Shown: piece after piece, positions 41,676 to 49,560 of the stretch
How the letters are laid out: the number at the start of each line of letters is the position of its first letter
Position numbering within the stretch: position 1 is the stretch's first letter
Assembly: GCF_001281315.1 (NCBI RefSeq)
Contig: NZ_CP012477.1
Span: forward strand, 62,001 to 126,000
Source: Arthrobacter sp. ERGS1:01
GTDB taxonomy: Bacteria > Actinomycetota > Actinomycetes > Actinomycetales > Micrococcaceae
DNA: 64,000 nt
Direction: 5' to 3'
Program-made: the position numbers and the translations under genes
The notes under the pieces: model-generated
Database searches by the model: none
Told to the model about the DNA's origin: nothing
Seen by the model: only the letters and a program-made list of their open reading frames with translations

Positions 41676-42608
41676 TTGCGTTATGTAGTCGGATACACGG
41701 CCAATGCCCGGGGCGGCGACGCCGTTAACTTGGCCGTGGCGCTGGCCCGCAGGCAGGGTGCCTCCCTGGACCTGGTGATGGTGCTTCCCGAGGATTCGCC
41801 CTACAACGGCGTCTACCCGCCCGAGGCCGGCTTTGAGAGCATCCTCGCCAAGCAGGTTTCCGAGTGGCTCGACGAAGGCCTGGGCTTGATCCCGTCGGAT
41901 GTGGCCGCCCGGGCACACATTCGCCGCGGGGAATCCGAGGCGGAGGCGCTCATCGCGGCCGCCGTCGAACTTGGTGCGGTACTGCTGGTGATCGGGGCCA
42001 GCAGCATCGGCCTGTTCAAGCGGTTCTCGATCGGTTCCGTGGCCAGCGCCCTGCTGCACGCGTCAACCGTGCCGGTGGTCCTGGCCCCGTCCGGCTACAG
42101 CCGCACCGAACCCATCACCCGGCTGACGTGCGCCCTGGGGACCCGGGCCGGCGCCGAGGACGTGCTGCGCACGGGGATTGCGATGGCCAAGCGCCGGTCC
42201 CTGCCGCTGCGCCTGGTCTCGCTCGTGGCCCTGGGTGCCGGCGAATCCGACGCCGGCATCGAGGAGGCCACCGCCCACCTGCGCGGCGTGGCCGAGGCCA
42301 GCCGGGGCGTGGACGTGAGCGCCCTCGACAAGCTCGACATCGACGTCGTGGTCGGCCACGGGCGCACCATCGAGGACGCCGTGGACCGCCTGGACTGGCA
42401 GGACGGGGAGCTGTTGCTCATTGGCTCCAGCCGCCTGGCCCACAACAATTCGATCTTCCTCGGCGCCACGGCCAACCGGATCCTGCGTGCCCTGCCGGTG
42501 CCCATGATCGTGGTGCCGCGCAACTACGAGCCGCTGCCGGAAGAACTTTTCCACACAACCCAGGTCCCCGTCATCGACGACGCGGGACCCGCAAAGGGGA
42601 CAAAATGA
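41676..42608 (+). CDS. Tandem universal stress protein (UspA family)
   Basis: Protein of 310 aa with two Usp domains (about residues 1-140 and 150-285). Domain 1 ends with a recognisable ATP-binding pattern, IGASSIGLFKRFSIGSVASALLHASTVPVVLAP; domain 2 has the parallel IGSSRLAHNNSIFLGATANRILRALPVPMIVVP, where the Gly and Ser/Thr spacing is also kept. The start is TTG 41676 after AGGAGGA. The end overlaps the permease ATG by 4 bp, so the two are co-translated; a Usp regulatory role on the transporter is an inference from this coupling. Confidence 0.88.
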   Translation: MRYVVGYTANARGGDAVNLAVALARRQGASLDLVMVLPEDSPYNGVYPPEAGFESILAKQVSEWLDEGLGLIPSDVAARAHIRRGESEAEALIAAAVELGAVLLVIGASSIGLFKRFSIGSVASALLHASTVPVVLAPSGYSRTEPITRLTCALGTRAGAEDVLRTGIAMAKRRSLPLRLVSLVALGAGESDAGIEEATAHLRGVAEASRGVDVSALDKLDIDVVVGHGRTIEDAVDRLDWQDGELLLIGSSRLAHNNSIFLGATANRILRALPVPMIVVPRNYEPLPEELFHTTQVPVIDDAGPAKGTK

Positions 42609-44137
42609 CCAGCCACGACACAGTGCGAAACGCCGCCGGCGACCACGGCCTGAGCGAAAAGGGCCTGAAAGCCGGCTCGGTGGGCCTGATCGGCGCCGTC
42701 GTCATCGGCGTCTCCTGCATCGCCCCCGCCTACACGCTCACCGCCGCCCTGGGCCCCACGGTGTCCTCGGTGGGCGTGCACCTGCCGGCCATCTTCCTGG
42801 TGGGGTTCATCCCCATGCTGCTCGTGGCCCTGGGGTACCGCGAACTGAACAATGCCATGCCCGACGCCGGCACCTCGTTCACGTGGGCCTCGCGCGCCTT
42901 TGGCCCGTGGCTGGGCTGGATGGGCGGTTGGGGCCTGATTGCGGCCACGATCATCGTGCTCTCCAACCTGGCCGCCGTGGCGGTCGACTTCTTCTATTTG
43001 ATGCTGGCGCAGATCTTTCAGAATCCATCGCTGGGGGACTTGTCCGCGAACCTGCCGCTGAACATCGCCACCACGCTCGTGTTCATTGCCATCGCGTGCT
43101 GGATTTCCTACCGCGGCATGGAAACCACCAAGACGTTCCAGTACGTGCTGGTCGCGTTCCAGCTGCTGGTGCTGGGTTGGTTCGCCATCGCCGCGTTCGC
43201 CCATGTGGCCAACGGCACGGCCTTCGACGCCACGGCCATTTCGCCCGACTGGTTCAACCCCTTCGCCGTGGGATCGTTCTCGCAATTTGCCGCCGGGGTG
43301 TCCCTGTCCATCTTCATTTTCTGGGGTTGGGACGTGACCTTGACCATGAACGAGGAAACGAAGAACCCGGAAAAGACCCCGGGCCGGGCGGCCACCGTCA
43401 CGGTGGTGGTCATCGTGTTGATCTACATGACGGTCTCACTGGCCACCCTCGCCTTTGCCGGCGTTGGCACCACGGGCCTGGGAGCAGGAAATCCTGATAA
43501 CCAGGCCAGCATTTTCGCCGTCCTGGCCGGACCCGTCATGGGGCCGTTCGCGATCCTGATGTCCCTGGCCATCCTGAGCTCGTCCGCCGCGTCGTTGCAG
43601 TCCACGTTCGTCTCACCGGCCCGGACCCTGCTGTCCATGGGCCACTACAAGGCGCTGCCGAAGAGCTTCAGCAAGATCAGCCCCACGTACAAGTCGCCCG
43701 GCTATGCGACGGTTGCCGCGGCCGTTGCGGCGGCGGCTTTTTACGTGATCACCCGGATCCTGTCCCACAACGCACTTTCGGACACCATCACGGCGCTGGG
43801 CATGATGATCTGCTTCTACTACGGCATCACGGCCCTGGCCTGTGTCTGGTACTTCCGCGCCGAGGCATTCCACGGCGTGCGGAACTTCCTGTTCAAGTTC
43901 CTTGCACCCTTGGTGGGCGGGGTGATCCTGCTGGTCATGTTCTTCAAGACCGCCTACGACTCCATGGATCCGGGCTACGGCACGGGCTCCAACATTGGCG
44001 GCCTGGGCCTCGTGTTCATCCTGGGCTGCGGCGTGATCCTGCTCGGCGCCGTCCTCATGTTCGTCATGTACAAGCGGCACCCGGAATTCTTCCGCGGCCA
44101 GGTGCTCAGCCGGACCAGCCAGGCCTACAACCCGTAA
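42605..44137 (+). CDS. APC-superfamily amino acid / polyamine permease
   Basis: Transporter of 510 aa with about 12 predicted membrane helices. The first helix carries the APC substrate-binding break (GLIGAVVIGVSCIAPAYTLTAALGP), and conserved ALGYRELNNAMPDAGTSFTWASRAFGPWLGWMGGWG follows. ATG 42605 overlaps the usp stop; an open frame extending far upstream is out of register with known permeases and is rejected. Linked to an amine oxidase, so uptake of putrescine or another amine is likely but unproved. Confidence 0.88.
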   Translation: MTSHDTVRNAAGDHGLSEKGLKAGSVGLIGAVVIGVSCIAPAYTLTAALGPTVSSVGVHLPAIFLVGFIPMLLVALGYRELNNAMPDAGTSFTWASRAFGPWLGWMGGWGLIAATIIVLSNLAAVAVDFFYLMLAQIFQNPSLGDLSANLPLNIATTLVFIAIACWISYRGMETTKTFQYVLVAFQLLVLGWFAIAAFAHVANGTAFDATAISPDWFNPFAVGSFSQFAAGVSLSIFIFWGWDVTLTMNEETKNPEKTPGRAATVTVVVIVLIYMTVSLATLAFAGVGTTGLGAGNPDNQASIFAVLAGPVMGPFAILMSLAILSSSAASLQSTFVSPARTLLSMGHYKALPKSFSKISPTYKSPGYATVAAAVAAAAFYVITRILSHNALSDTITALGMMICFYYGITALACVWYFRAEAFHGVRNFLFKFLAPLVGGVILLVMFFKTAYDSMDPGYGTGSNIGGLGLVFILGCGVILLGAVLMFVMYKRHPEFFRGQVLSRTSQAYNP

Positions 44138-44145
44138 CGGTCACG

Positions 44146-44215
44146 AAAAAGGACGGCGCTTGCGCAATAAGACGGCGGTAGACCACCGTCTTATTGCGCA
44201 AGCGCCGTCCTTTTT
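44146..44215. terminator. 30-bp perfect hairpin between convergent permease and DUF5997 genes
   Basis: Arms of 30 nt at 44146-44175 and 44186-44215 pair perfectly around a 10-nt loop. The arms begin AAAAA and end TTTTT, so each strand has a T-tract after the stem: a bidirectional intrinsic terminator of unusual length. Confidence 0.92.
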
Positions 44216-44221
44216 GGCGTG

Positions 44222-44611
44222 CTAGCTCTTCGGGCGGCGGGCCGCCTCGCGCTCCTTGGCCAGCTTCGCCTCGGCACGGGCCTTCGCGTGCACGGCACGT
44301 TCCTCGACCAGCCACGCCGGGGGAGCCTGCAGCAGCGCGGTGATCTCCGCCGTCGTCAGCGCCTCGGTGATGTCGGAGCGGTTCAGGCCGCCAATGGAGA
44401 TGTTCAGCTTCTGGGCAACCACGGGGCGCGGGTGCGGGCCGTTTCGGCGAAGATCGGCCAACCACTCCGGCGGGTTCTCCTGCAAGGCCTTGAAATCCCC
44501 CCGGCTGATGGCGTTATCTTGGAATTCCGCAGGGGCGGCGGGCAGGTGAATGCCCAGCTTCTTGGCCGCGGTGGCGGACTTCATGGCTTGGGGGGACGGT
44601 TCAATGGTCAT
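44222..44611 (-). CDS. DUF5997 family protein
   Basis: Small protein of 129 aa. The conserved stretch MKSATAAKKLGIHLPAAPAEFQDNAISRGDFKALQENPPEWLADLRRNGPHPRPVVAQKLNISIGGLNR is typical of actinobacterial DUF5997; the C-terminus is a charged helix (EERAVHAKARAEAKLAKEREAARR). No function is known. It is divergent from, and only 44 bp apart from, an HTH-less LysR-effector protein, a pairing I recall from other actinobacteria. A nucleic-acid-binding or adaptor role is conceivable from the helical segments KSATAAKKLGI and LNRSDITEALTTAEI but not shown. Confidence 0.8.
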   Translation of the reverse strand: MTIEPSPQAMKSATAAKKLGIHLPAAPAEFQDNAISRGDFKALQENPPEWLADLRRNGPHPRPVVAQKLNISIGGLNRSDITEALTTAEITALLQAPPAWLVEERAVHAKARAEAKLAKEREAARRPKS

Positions 44612-44655
44612 ATCTCAAGGGTACCCGCGGCGGCGCAGTGCGTTAGGGTAAACAA

Positions 44656-45459
44656 GTGTCTGAACCCCGTGAACTTACAGTGACCTTTGTCCCGGGCGTG
44701 ACTCCCGGGAAGTGGATCCACCGCTGGGAGGACCGCATGCCGGATGTGGCGTTGCACGCCAACCCGGTCGCCGAACCCCAGCAGCTCGACGACGTGCGCG
44801 CCGGCCGGGCGCACATGGCGTTCGTGCGCCTGCCCGTGGACAAGACCGGGCTGAACGTCATTCCCCTCTACACCGAACTGTCCGTGGTGGTGGCCCCCAA
44901 GGACCACCCCATCGCGGCATTCGAGGAAATTGCCGTCGAGGAACTCGCCGACGAATACCTCCTGGCCGACCCGGACGACTTCCCCGCCTGGCGGGACATC
45001 TCCAGCGAAATCCAGGCCGGCACCCGCAAGCCGCTGCCGCCCATGGCATCCGTGGAGGAGGCCCTGGACCTCGTCGAGGCAGGCCTGGGCATCCTGATCC
45101 TGCCCATGTCGGTGGCCCGCCACTTCAACCGCAAGGCCCTGCGCGCCCGGGTTGTCACCGGCGTGCAGGACTCCGGAATCGGCCTGGCCTGGCTCGAGGA
45201 CGGCGCGGACCGCCCCGAAGGCTTTGACGCCGTCATCGAGGAATTCATCGGCGTAGTCCGCGGTCGCAGCGCCAACAGCTCCCGGCAACCTTCCGTGCAG
45301 GCCAAGCAGGACGCCGCCCCCAAGAAGGGCGCCAAGGCCCCCGCCAAGGGTTCGACGCCGGCCCGCGGCGGCGCCAAGGGCAAGGGCGGTGGCGCCAACC
45401 TCCGCGGCGGTGGACGCCCCGGCGGCAAGGCACGCGCCCAAAAGCGCGGCCGCCGCTAG
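44656..45459 (+). CDS. LysR-type effector-binding domain protein lacking the HTH
   Basis: Protein of 267 aa. From residue 6 on it reads as a LysR substrate-binding domain (LTVTFVPGVTPGKWIHRWEDRMPDVALHANPVAEPQQLDDVRAGRAHMAFVRLPVDKTGLNVIPLYTELSVVVAPKDHPIA). There is no N-terminal winged helix: the frame starts at GTG 44656 just 44 bp from the divergent gene. After the domain (~residue 205) comes a 60-residue tail rich in Lys, Arg, Gly and Ala ending KARAQKRGRR, a likely nucleic-acid-binding tail. Divergent from DUF5997. Confidence 0.82.
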   Translation: MSEPRELTVTFVPGVTPGKWIHRWEDRMPDVALHANPVAEPQQLDDVRAGRAHMAFVRLPVDKTGLNVIPLYTELSVVVAPKDHPIAAFEEIAVEELADEYLLADPDDFPAWRDISSEIQAGTRKPLPPMASVEEALDLVEAGLGILILPMSVARHFNRKALRARVVTGVQDSGIGLAWLEDGADRPEGFDAVIEEFIGVVRGRSANSSRQPSVQAKQDAAPKKGAKAPAKGSTPARGGAKGKGGGANLRGGGRPGGKARAQKRGRR

Positions 45460-45461
45460 TC

Positions 45462-45569
45462 CCCGCGGCCTCCCCAACCTCGTTCCTCGGTCGGGGCCCC
45501 TCGGCCGCGGGGGCCCAAAATCCGCGCTGACCATTCGCTTCGCTCGCGGCGGGCCCCTCGAGGTTGGGG
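45462..45569. terminator. Nested inverted repeats after the LysR-effector gene
   Basis: Two overlapping pairings: CCCGCGGCC (45462-45470) with GGCCGCGGG (45503-45511), and CCCCAACCTCG (45472-45482) with CGAGGTTGGGG (45559-45569). They lie between two convergent genes and are likely to act in termination; only one of the two can form at a time. Confidence 0.5.
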
Positions 45570-45627
45570 GTCCGCCCACGGCATTTTTCGGTGCCGAGGT
45601 TCGGCCGGCCTGCGCCCGTTTGGCTGA

Positions 45628-46110
45628 CTAGTCCTGCGGGGCGGAGAGGCCGTTTTTCGCTTCCACGGTTGCGTCCGTCATCTCGGTCAGGAAGCGCTGG
45701 ACCACGGCAAGTTCCTCCGGCGAGTAGTTCGCCAGCGCCGTGGCCATGCGCGCGGCCAGCGGGGCAAACAGCTCACGGCCCACGGTCCGGGCGTGCTCGG
45801 TCATGGCCAGCTCCACCTGGCGGCGGTCGGTCTCGCTGCGTTTCCGGTTGACGTGGCCGGACCGCTCCAGGCGGTCCACCAGGGCCGTCGTGGCGGGCGA
45901 GCTCAGGTGCAGGGCATCGCCGAGCTTTCCCGGCGTCATGGCGTTTTCCGCGAGTCCGGGGCGGATGAGGTAGCCCAGTGCGTTCAGGTCGGTGCGGTGC
46001 AGCCCGTGCAAAGCCGCCACGCGCTCCACGTAGCGGTCCGACTCGAGGGAGAATTCCCGCATGGACGCCAAAAGGGGCCCAAAGGGATTGGATGCGTTCA
46101 TGCCTTCCAT
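45628..46110 (-). CDS. MarR-family transcriptional regulator
   Basis: Winged-helix regulator of about 160 aa. HTH region: LAENAMTPGKLGDALHLSSPATTALVDRLERSGHVNRKRSETDRRQVELAMTEHAR, with the DxRxxxxxLT-type wing as DRRQVELAMTEHA. The start is uncertain: ATG 46110 (MEGMNASNPF) or ATG 46101; the open frame continues upstream into the MMPL gene and is not used. It is divergent from the MMPL exporter and is its probable repressor. Confidence 0.85.
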   Translation of the reverse strand: MEGMNASNPFGPLLASMREFSLESDRYVERVAALHGLHRTDLNALGYLIRPGLAENAMTPGKLGDALHLSSPATTALVDRLERSGHVNRKRSETDRRQVELAMTEHARTVGRELFAPLAARMATALANYSPEELAVVQRFLTEMTDATVEAKNGLSAPQD

Positions 46111-46190
46111 TTTCCGCCATGTTGGCCCGGAAAGTCCCATCTTGGAATCTCCGCTATCAAATCTCTCCATGATGGAAGTAATCTGGAGGC

Positions 46191-48368
46191 ATGGAGCCAA
46201 CAAAATGGATGCAGAAGCGCTGGTTGAGAATCGTCCTTCCCCTGGTGCTGGTGGTGGCGTGGCTGGCCGTCGCAGGCCTGGGCGGGCCAACGTTTGGCAA
46301 GATTTCCGATGTCTCCACCAATGACCAGGCGGCCTTCCTGCCCGCCAGTGCCGAGTCCACCGTGGTGGCCGATTGGCAACAAAAATTCGTGGACAGCACC
46401 ACCATTCCCGCCGTCGTGGTGGTGAGCTCCCCGACCCCCCTGACGCAGGCGCAACTGGGCGAGCTTGCCGCGCTGCCGGGCAAGCTGGGCGCCGTCGTGG
46501 GTGTGCAAAAGCCGGCGCCGCCGCAGACCTCCTCCATCGCCGGCCCCATTCCCTCCGCCGACAAACTGGCGGTGGAGTTCCTGGTCCCGGTGGCCGACGC
46601 CGGCAACGTCAAGGCAGTGGTGGGAGACCTGCGCGAGGTGCTTGCCGCCAATGCGCCGGCCGGCATGAGCTCCTACGTGACCGGCCCGGCCGGCCTGACG
46701 GCCGATCTGGTCAGCGCCTTCTCCGGGATCGACGGGATCCTGCTGCTCGTGGCGTTGCTGGCCGTCTTTGTGATCCTGCTGGTCGTCTACAGGTCGGTGG
46801 TGCTTCCCATCCTGGTGCTGCTGACGTCCGTGGTGGCCTTGTGCGGGGCCATCCTGGTGGTTTACTACCTCGCAAAAGGGGATGTGATCAAGCTCAACGG
46901 CCAGAGCCAGGGCATTCTTTCCATCCTTGTCATTGGCGCCGCCACGGATTATTCACTGCTGCTCGTGGCCCGCTTCCGGGAGGCCCTGCACCAGACCCAG
47001 TCAACCTGGACGGCGCTGATCCGCGCGTACAAGGCCGCCTGGGAGCCGATCGTCGCCTCGGGGTCCACGGTGATCCTGGCCCTGTTGTGCCTGCTGTTCT
47101 CCGACCTGAATTCCAACCGCAGCCTGGGACCGATCGCGGCCATCGGCATCTTCTTCTCGCTCCTGGCCGCGCTGACGTTCCTGCCCGCCGTGCTGGCGGC
47201 CTTTGGCCGAGCCGCCTTTTGGCCTTTCCGCCCCAGGGTGGAGCACGCGCATAAACACTCGGCCCCCGAGGCGGCACCCGGCCGGAATGCCACGGCCAGG
47301 GACGACGTCGCCCATGGCTTGGCGGGGATCGGCGGGCTTTGGCGCAGGGTTGGCCTGTTGGTTTCGCGGCGACCGCGGGCCACCTGGGTGGTGACCCTGG
47401 TGCTGCTGCTTGCGGCGGGCAGCGGTCTGCTGCAACTGCAGGCCAACGGAGTCTCGCAAACGCAGGTCATCCTGGGCCCCAGCAACGCGGTGGACGGCCA
47501 GAAGGTGCTGGCCCGCCACTTTGCCGGCGGCAGCGGCAGCCCCGTGGTGATCATCGCCGACGCCGGCAAACAGGCCCAGGTGGCCGACGCCGTCGGCCGG
47601 GTCCCGGGCATTGCCTCCGTGAGCACCTATGCGGGCAGCGGGCGACCCGACGCGACTGCCGCGCCCGTGGTCAAGGAGGGGCGGGTCATGATCGACGCGA
47701 CGCTCGCGGACCAGGCGGATTCGGCGGCGGCCGAGACCGTGGTCAAAACGCTGCGCGCGCAGTTGCCCGCCGTGGACGCAGGGGTGTTGGTGGGTGGGGT
47801 GAGCGCCATCGCGCTGGACACCAACGTCACCGCGCAACGGGACCTGGTCACGATCGTGCCCCTGGTGCTGGTGGTGATCCTGCTGGTCCTCATGCTGCTG
47901 CTGCGCTCCATTGTGGCGCCGCTGGTGCTCATTGGTTCGGTGGTGCTCTCCTATGCCGCGGCCATGGGTGTTTCGGCGCTCGTGTTCAACCACGTTTTCG
48001 GCTTCCCCGGCGCCGATGCCACCGTGCCCTTGTTTGGTTTCGTGTTCCTCGTGGCACTGGGGGTGGATTACAACATCTTCCTCATGACCCGGGTGCGTGA
48101 GGAGTCGCAGCTCATGGGCACCCGGGCCGGCGTGCTGCGCGGGCTGGGCAAGACGGGCAGCGTGATCACTTCCGCCGGGGTGGTGCTTGCGGCGACCTTT
48201 GCCGCACTGGGCGTGATTCCGCTGCTGTTCCTGGCCCAGATCGCATTCATCGTCGCGTTTGGCGTGCTGCTGGACACCGTGGTGGTGCGCTCGCTGCTGG
48301 TGCCGGCGCTCAGTTACGACATCGGCCGCAGGATGTGGTGGCCGTCCAAGTTGGGCCGCGGGAAGTAG
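46191..48368 (+). CDS. MMPL-family RND-type transporter
   Basis: Membrane protein of 725 aa with the two-repeat MMPL/YdfJ layout: a first helix (LRIVLPLVLVVAWLAVAGLGGPTF), an external loop (~residues 35-170), a block of five to six helices, a second external loop after residue ~390 and a last helix block. The first block contains the conserved ISILVIGAATDYSLLLVARFREAL and the second GFVFLVALGVDYNIFLMTRVREE, whose Asp and Tyr residues lie in the proton path. Such pumps export lipids or hydrophobic drugs. Likely repressed by the divergent MarR protein. Confidence 0.9.
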   Translation: MEPTKWMQKRWLRIVLPLVLVVAWLAVAGLGGPTFGKISDVSTNDQAAFLPASAESTVVADWQQKFVDSTTIPAVVVVSSPTPLTQAQLGELAALPGKLGAVVGVQKPAPPQTSSIAGPIPSADKLAVEFLVPVADAGNVKAVVGDLREVLAANAPAGMSSYVTGPAGLTADLVSAFSGIDGILLLVALLAVFVILLVVYRSVVLPILVLLTSVVALCGAILVVYYLAKGDVIKLNGQSQGILSILVIGAATDYSLLLVARFREALHQTQSTWTALIRAYKAAWEPIVASGSTVILALLCLLFSDLNSNRSLGPIAAIGIFFSLLAALTFLPAVLAAFGRAAFWPFRPRVEHAHKHSAPEAAPGRNATARDDVAHGLAGIGGLWRRVGLLVSRRPRATWVVTLVLLLAAGSGLLQLQANGVSQTQVILGPSNAVDGQKVLARHFAGGSGSPVVIIADAGKQAQVADAVGRVPGIASVSTYAGSGRPDATAAPVVKEGRVMIDATLADQADSAAAETVVKTLRAQLPAVDAGVLVGGVSAIALDTNVTAQRDLVTIVPLVLVVILLVLMLLLRSIVAPLVLIGSVVLSYAAAMGVSALVFNHVFGFPGADATVPLFGFVFLVALGVDYNIFLMTRVREESQLMGTRAGVLRGLGKTGSVITSAGVVLAATFAALGVIPLLFLAQIAFIVAFGVLLDTVVVRSLLVPALSYDIGRRMWWPSKLGRGK

Positions 48369-48390
48369 CGGCCCACTCCGGGCAATCTGC

Positions 48391-48419
48391 TTGACGCACA
48401 GGTAGTGTCATGTGATATT
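48391..48419 (+). promoter_or_regulatory. Housekeeping-type promoter with overlapping GntR-type operator (site a)
   Basis: TTGACG at 48391-48396, 17 bp, GATATT at 48414-48419. The palindrome-like ATGTGATAT (48410-48418) overlaps the -10 box and recurs upstream of other transcription units of the cluster (52429, 55453, 56243), so it is a likely repressor site. Confidence 0.65.
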
Positions 48420-48483
48420 TTACTGGGGAGGAGTGAGTGCCCTCGAGGCGTGGGAATCATCCCAATGGATCACTGGCAAAAGG

Positions 48484-49500
48484 ATGGGCATGGACGCCAC
48501 GGGCTGGAAAGTCACCACGATTGACTACCACACGGCGGGCGAGCCCTTCCGGATCGTGCCCCAACCGCCCTGCGAGATTCCGGGCCGGACCGTGCTGGAT
48601 CGCCGGCAAAACGCCATGACGGGCCCGGCGGACACGCTCCGGCAACTGCTGGTCAACGAACCCCGCGGCCACTCCGACATGTACGGCGCCTTCATTGTCC
48701 CGCCCAACGACTCCGGTGCGCACTTTGGCGTCCTGTTTTGGCACAAGGACGGCTTCTCCACCGCATGCGGCCACGGCACGATCGCCCTGGGTGCCTGGGC
48801 CGTGCGCAGCGGCCTGGTCCCGGCGCCCGACGACGGCGACACCGACGTCGTGATCGACGTCCCGTCGGGGCGCGTCACGGCCACCGTGACCACCGCGGGC
48901 GGGGACATCGACGCCGTCACCATCCACAACGTGCCCTCCTTCGTCGCGGCCCGGGGCATTGACATTGAAACGCCCGGCTATGGCCGTTTGACCGTGGATG
49001 TCTTGTGGGGTGGCGCCCTGTACGCGTCCCTGCCCGCCGCGGCGGCCGGCCTGGGCGTGACGCCGTCGCACCTCAATCAGCTCATCGAGGCGGGCCGGCA
49101 GGTCAAGGCCGCGCTCGCGGACCACCCGGCGGCCCGGCATCCCGGCGAGCCGCGGCTGGACGGGATTTACGGCACCATTTTCCATGACGGCGCGGACGCC
49201 CAAACGGGCGCGCTGGCACAACGCAACGTCACGATCTTCGCCGACGGCCAGGTTGACAGGTCGCCGTGCGGCTCCGGGACGGCGGCCCGCGTCGCAGCAC
49301 TGGATGCCTCGGGTGAATTGGCCGACGGGGACGTCCTTGACCACTTTTCCATCATCGGCTCGCACTTCACGGCCTCCGTGACCGGCCGCGAGACCGGCGG
49401 CGTGGTGGTGGGCGTGCGCGGAAACGCGTTCCCCGTGGGCGAATCCACATTCACGCTGGACCCGCGCGACGACCTCGGACTCGGCTTTGTGCTCCGCTGA
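48484..49500 (+). CDS. Proline racemase / hydroxyproline epimerase family protein (paralog 1)
   Basis: About 338 aa. The family start VTTIDYHTAGEPFRIV is present, and both catalytic cysteines are kept: Cys95 in STACGHGTIALG and Cys262 in DRSPCGSGTAAR. Two Cys indicate a racemase/epimerase; the trans-3-hydroxyproline dehydratases of this family replace one by Thr. The CGHGTIALG form differs from the MCGHGTIG of the second paralog, so it may act on proline or another hydroxyproline isomer. The start is set at ATG 48484 (ATG 48490 equally possible); GTG 48412 is rejected because it lies within the promoter. First gene of the hydroxyproline cluster. Confidence 0.82.
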   Translation: MGMDATGWKVTTIDYHTAGEPFRIVPQPPCEIPGRTVLDRRQNAMTGPADTLRQLLVNEPRGHSDMYGAFIVPPNDSGAHFGVLFWHKDGFSTACGHGTIALGAWAVRSGLVPAPDDGDTDVVIDVPSGRVTATVTTAGGDIDAVTIHNVPSFVAARGIDIETPGYGRLTVDVLWGGALYASLPAAAAGLGVTPSHLNQLIEAGRQVKAALADHPAARHPGEPRLDGIYGTIFHDGADAQTGALAQRNVTIFADGQVDRSPCGSGTAARVAALDASGELADGDVLDHFSIIGSHFTASVTGRETGGVVVGVRGNAFPVGESTFTLDPRDDLGLGFVLR

Positions 49501-49560
49501 AAACCCCGTGAAAACCGCATGCCGGAGCACCCACACAACAGGACTTGGGAAGATGGACCA

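Noticed and set aside
41864..42604. Long N-terminal extension of the APC permease frame
   Set aside because: It overlaps the Usp gene out of frame, is Arg/Gly/Pro-rich and has no family similarity; the permease starts at ATG 42605.
46111..46190. Operator palindrome between MarR and MMPL genes
   Set aside because: Only imperfect GGAATCT/ATGGAAG-like repeats are seen; no clear symmetric site.
48412..48483. GTG start for the first proline-racemase-like gene
   Set aside because: The codon lies inside the predicted promoter and the added residues are not family-like.
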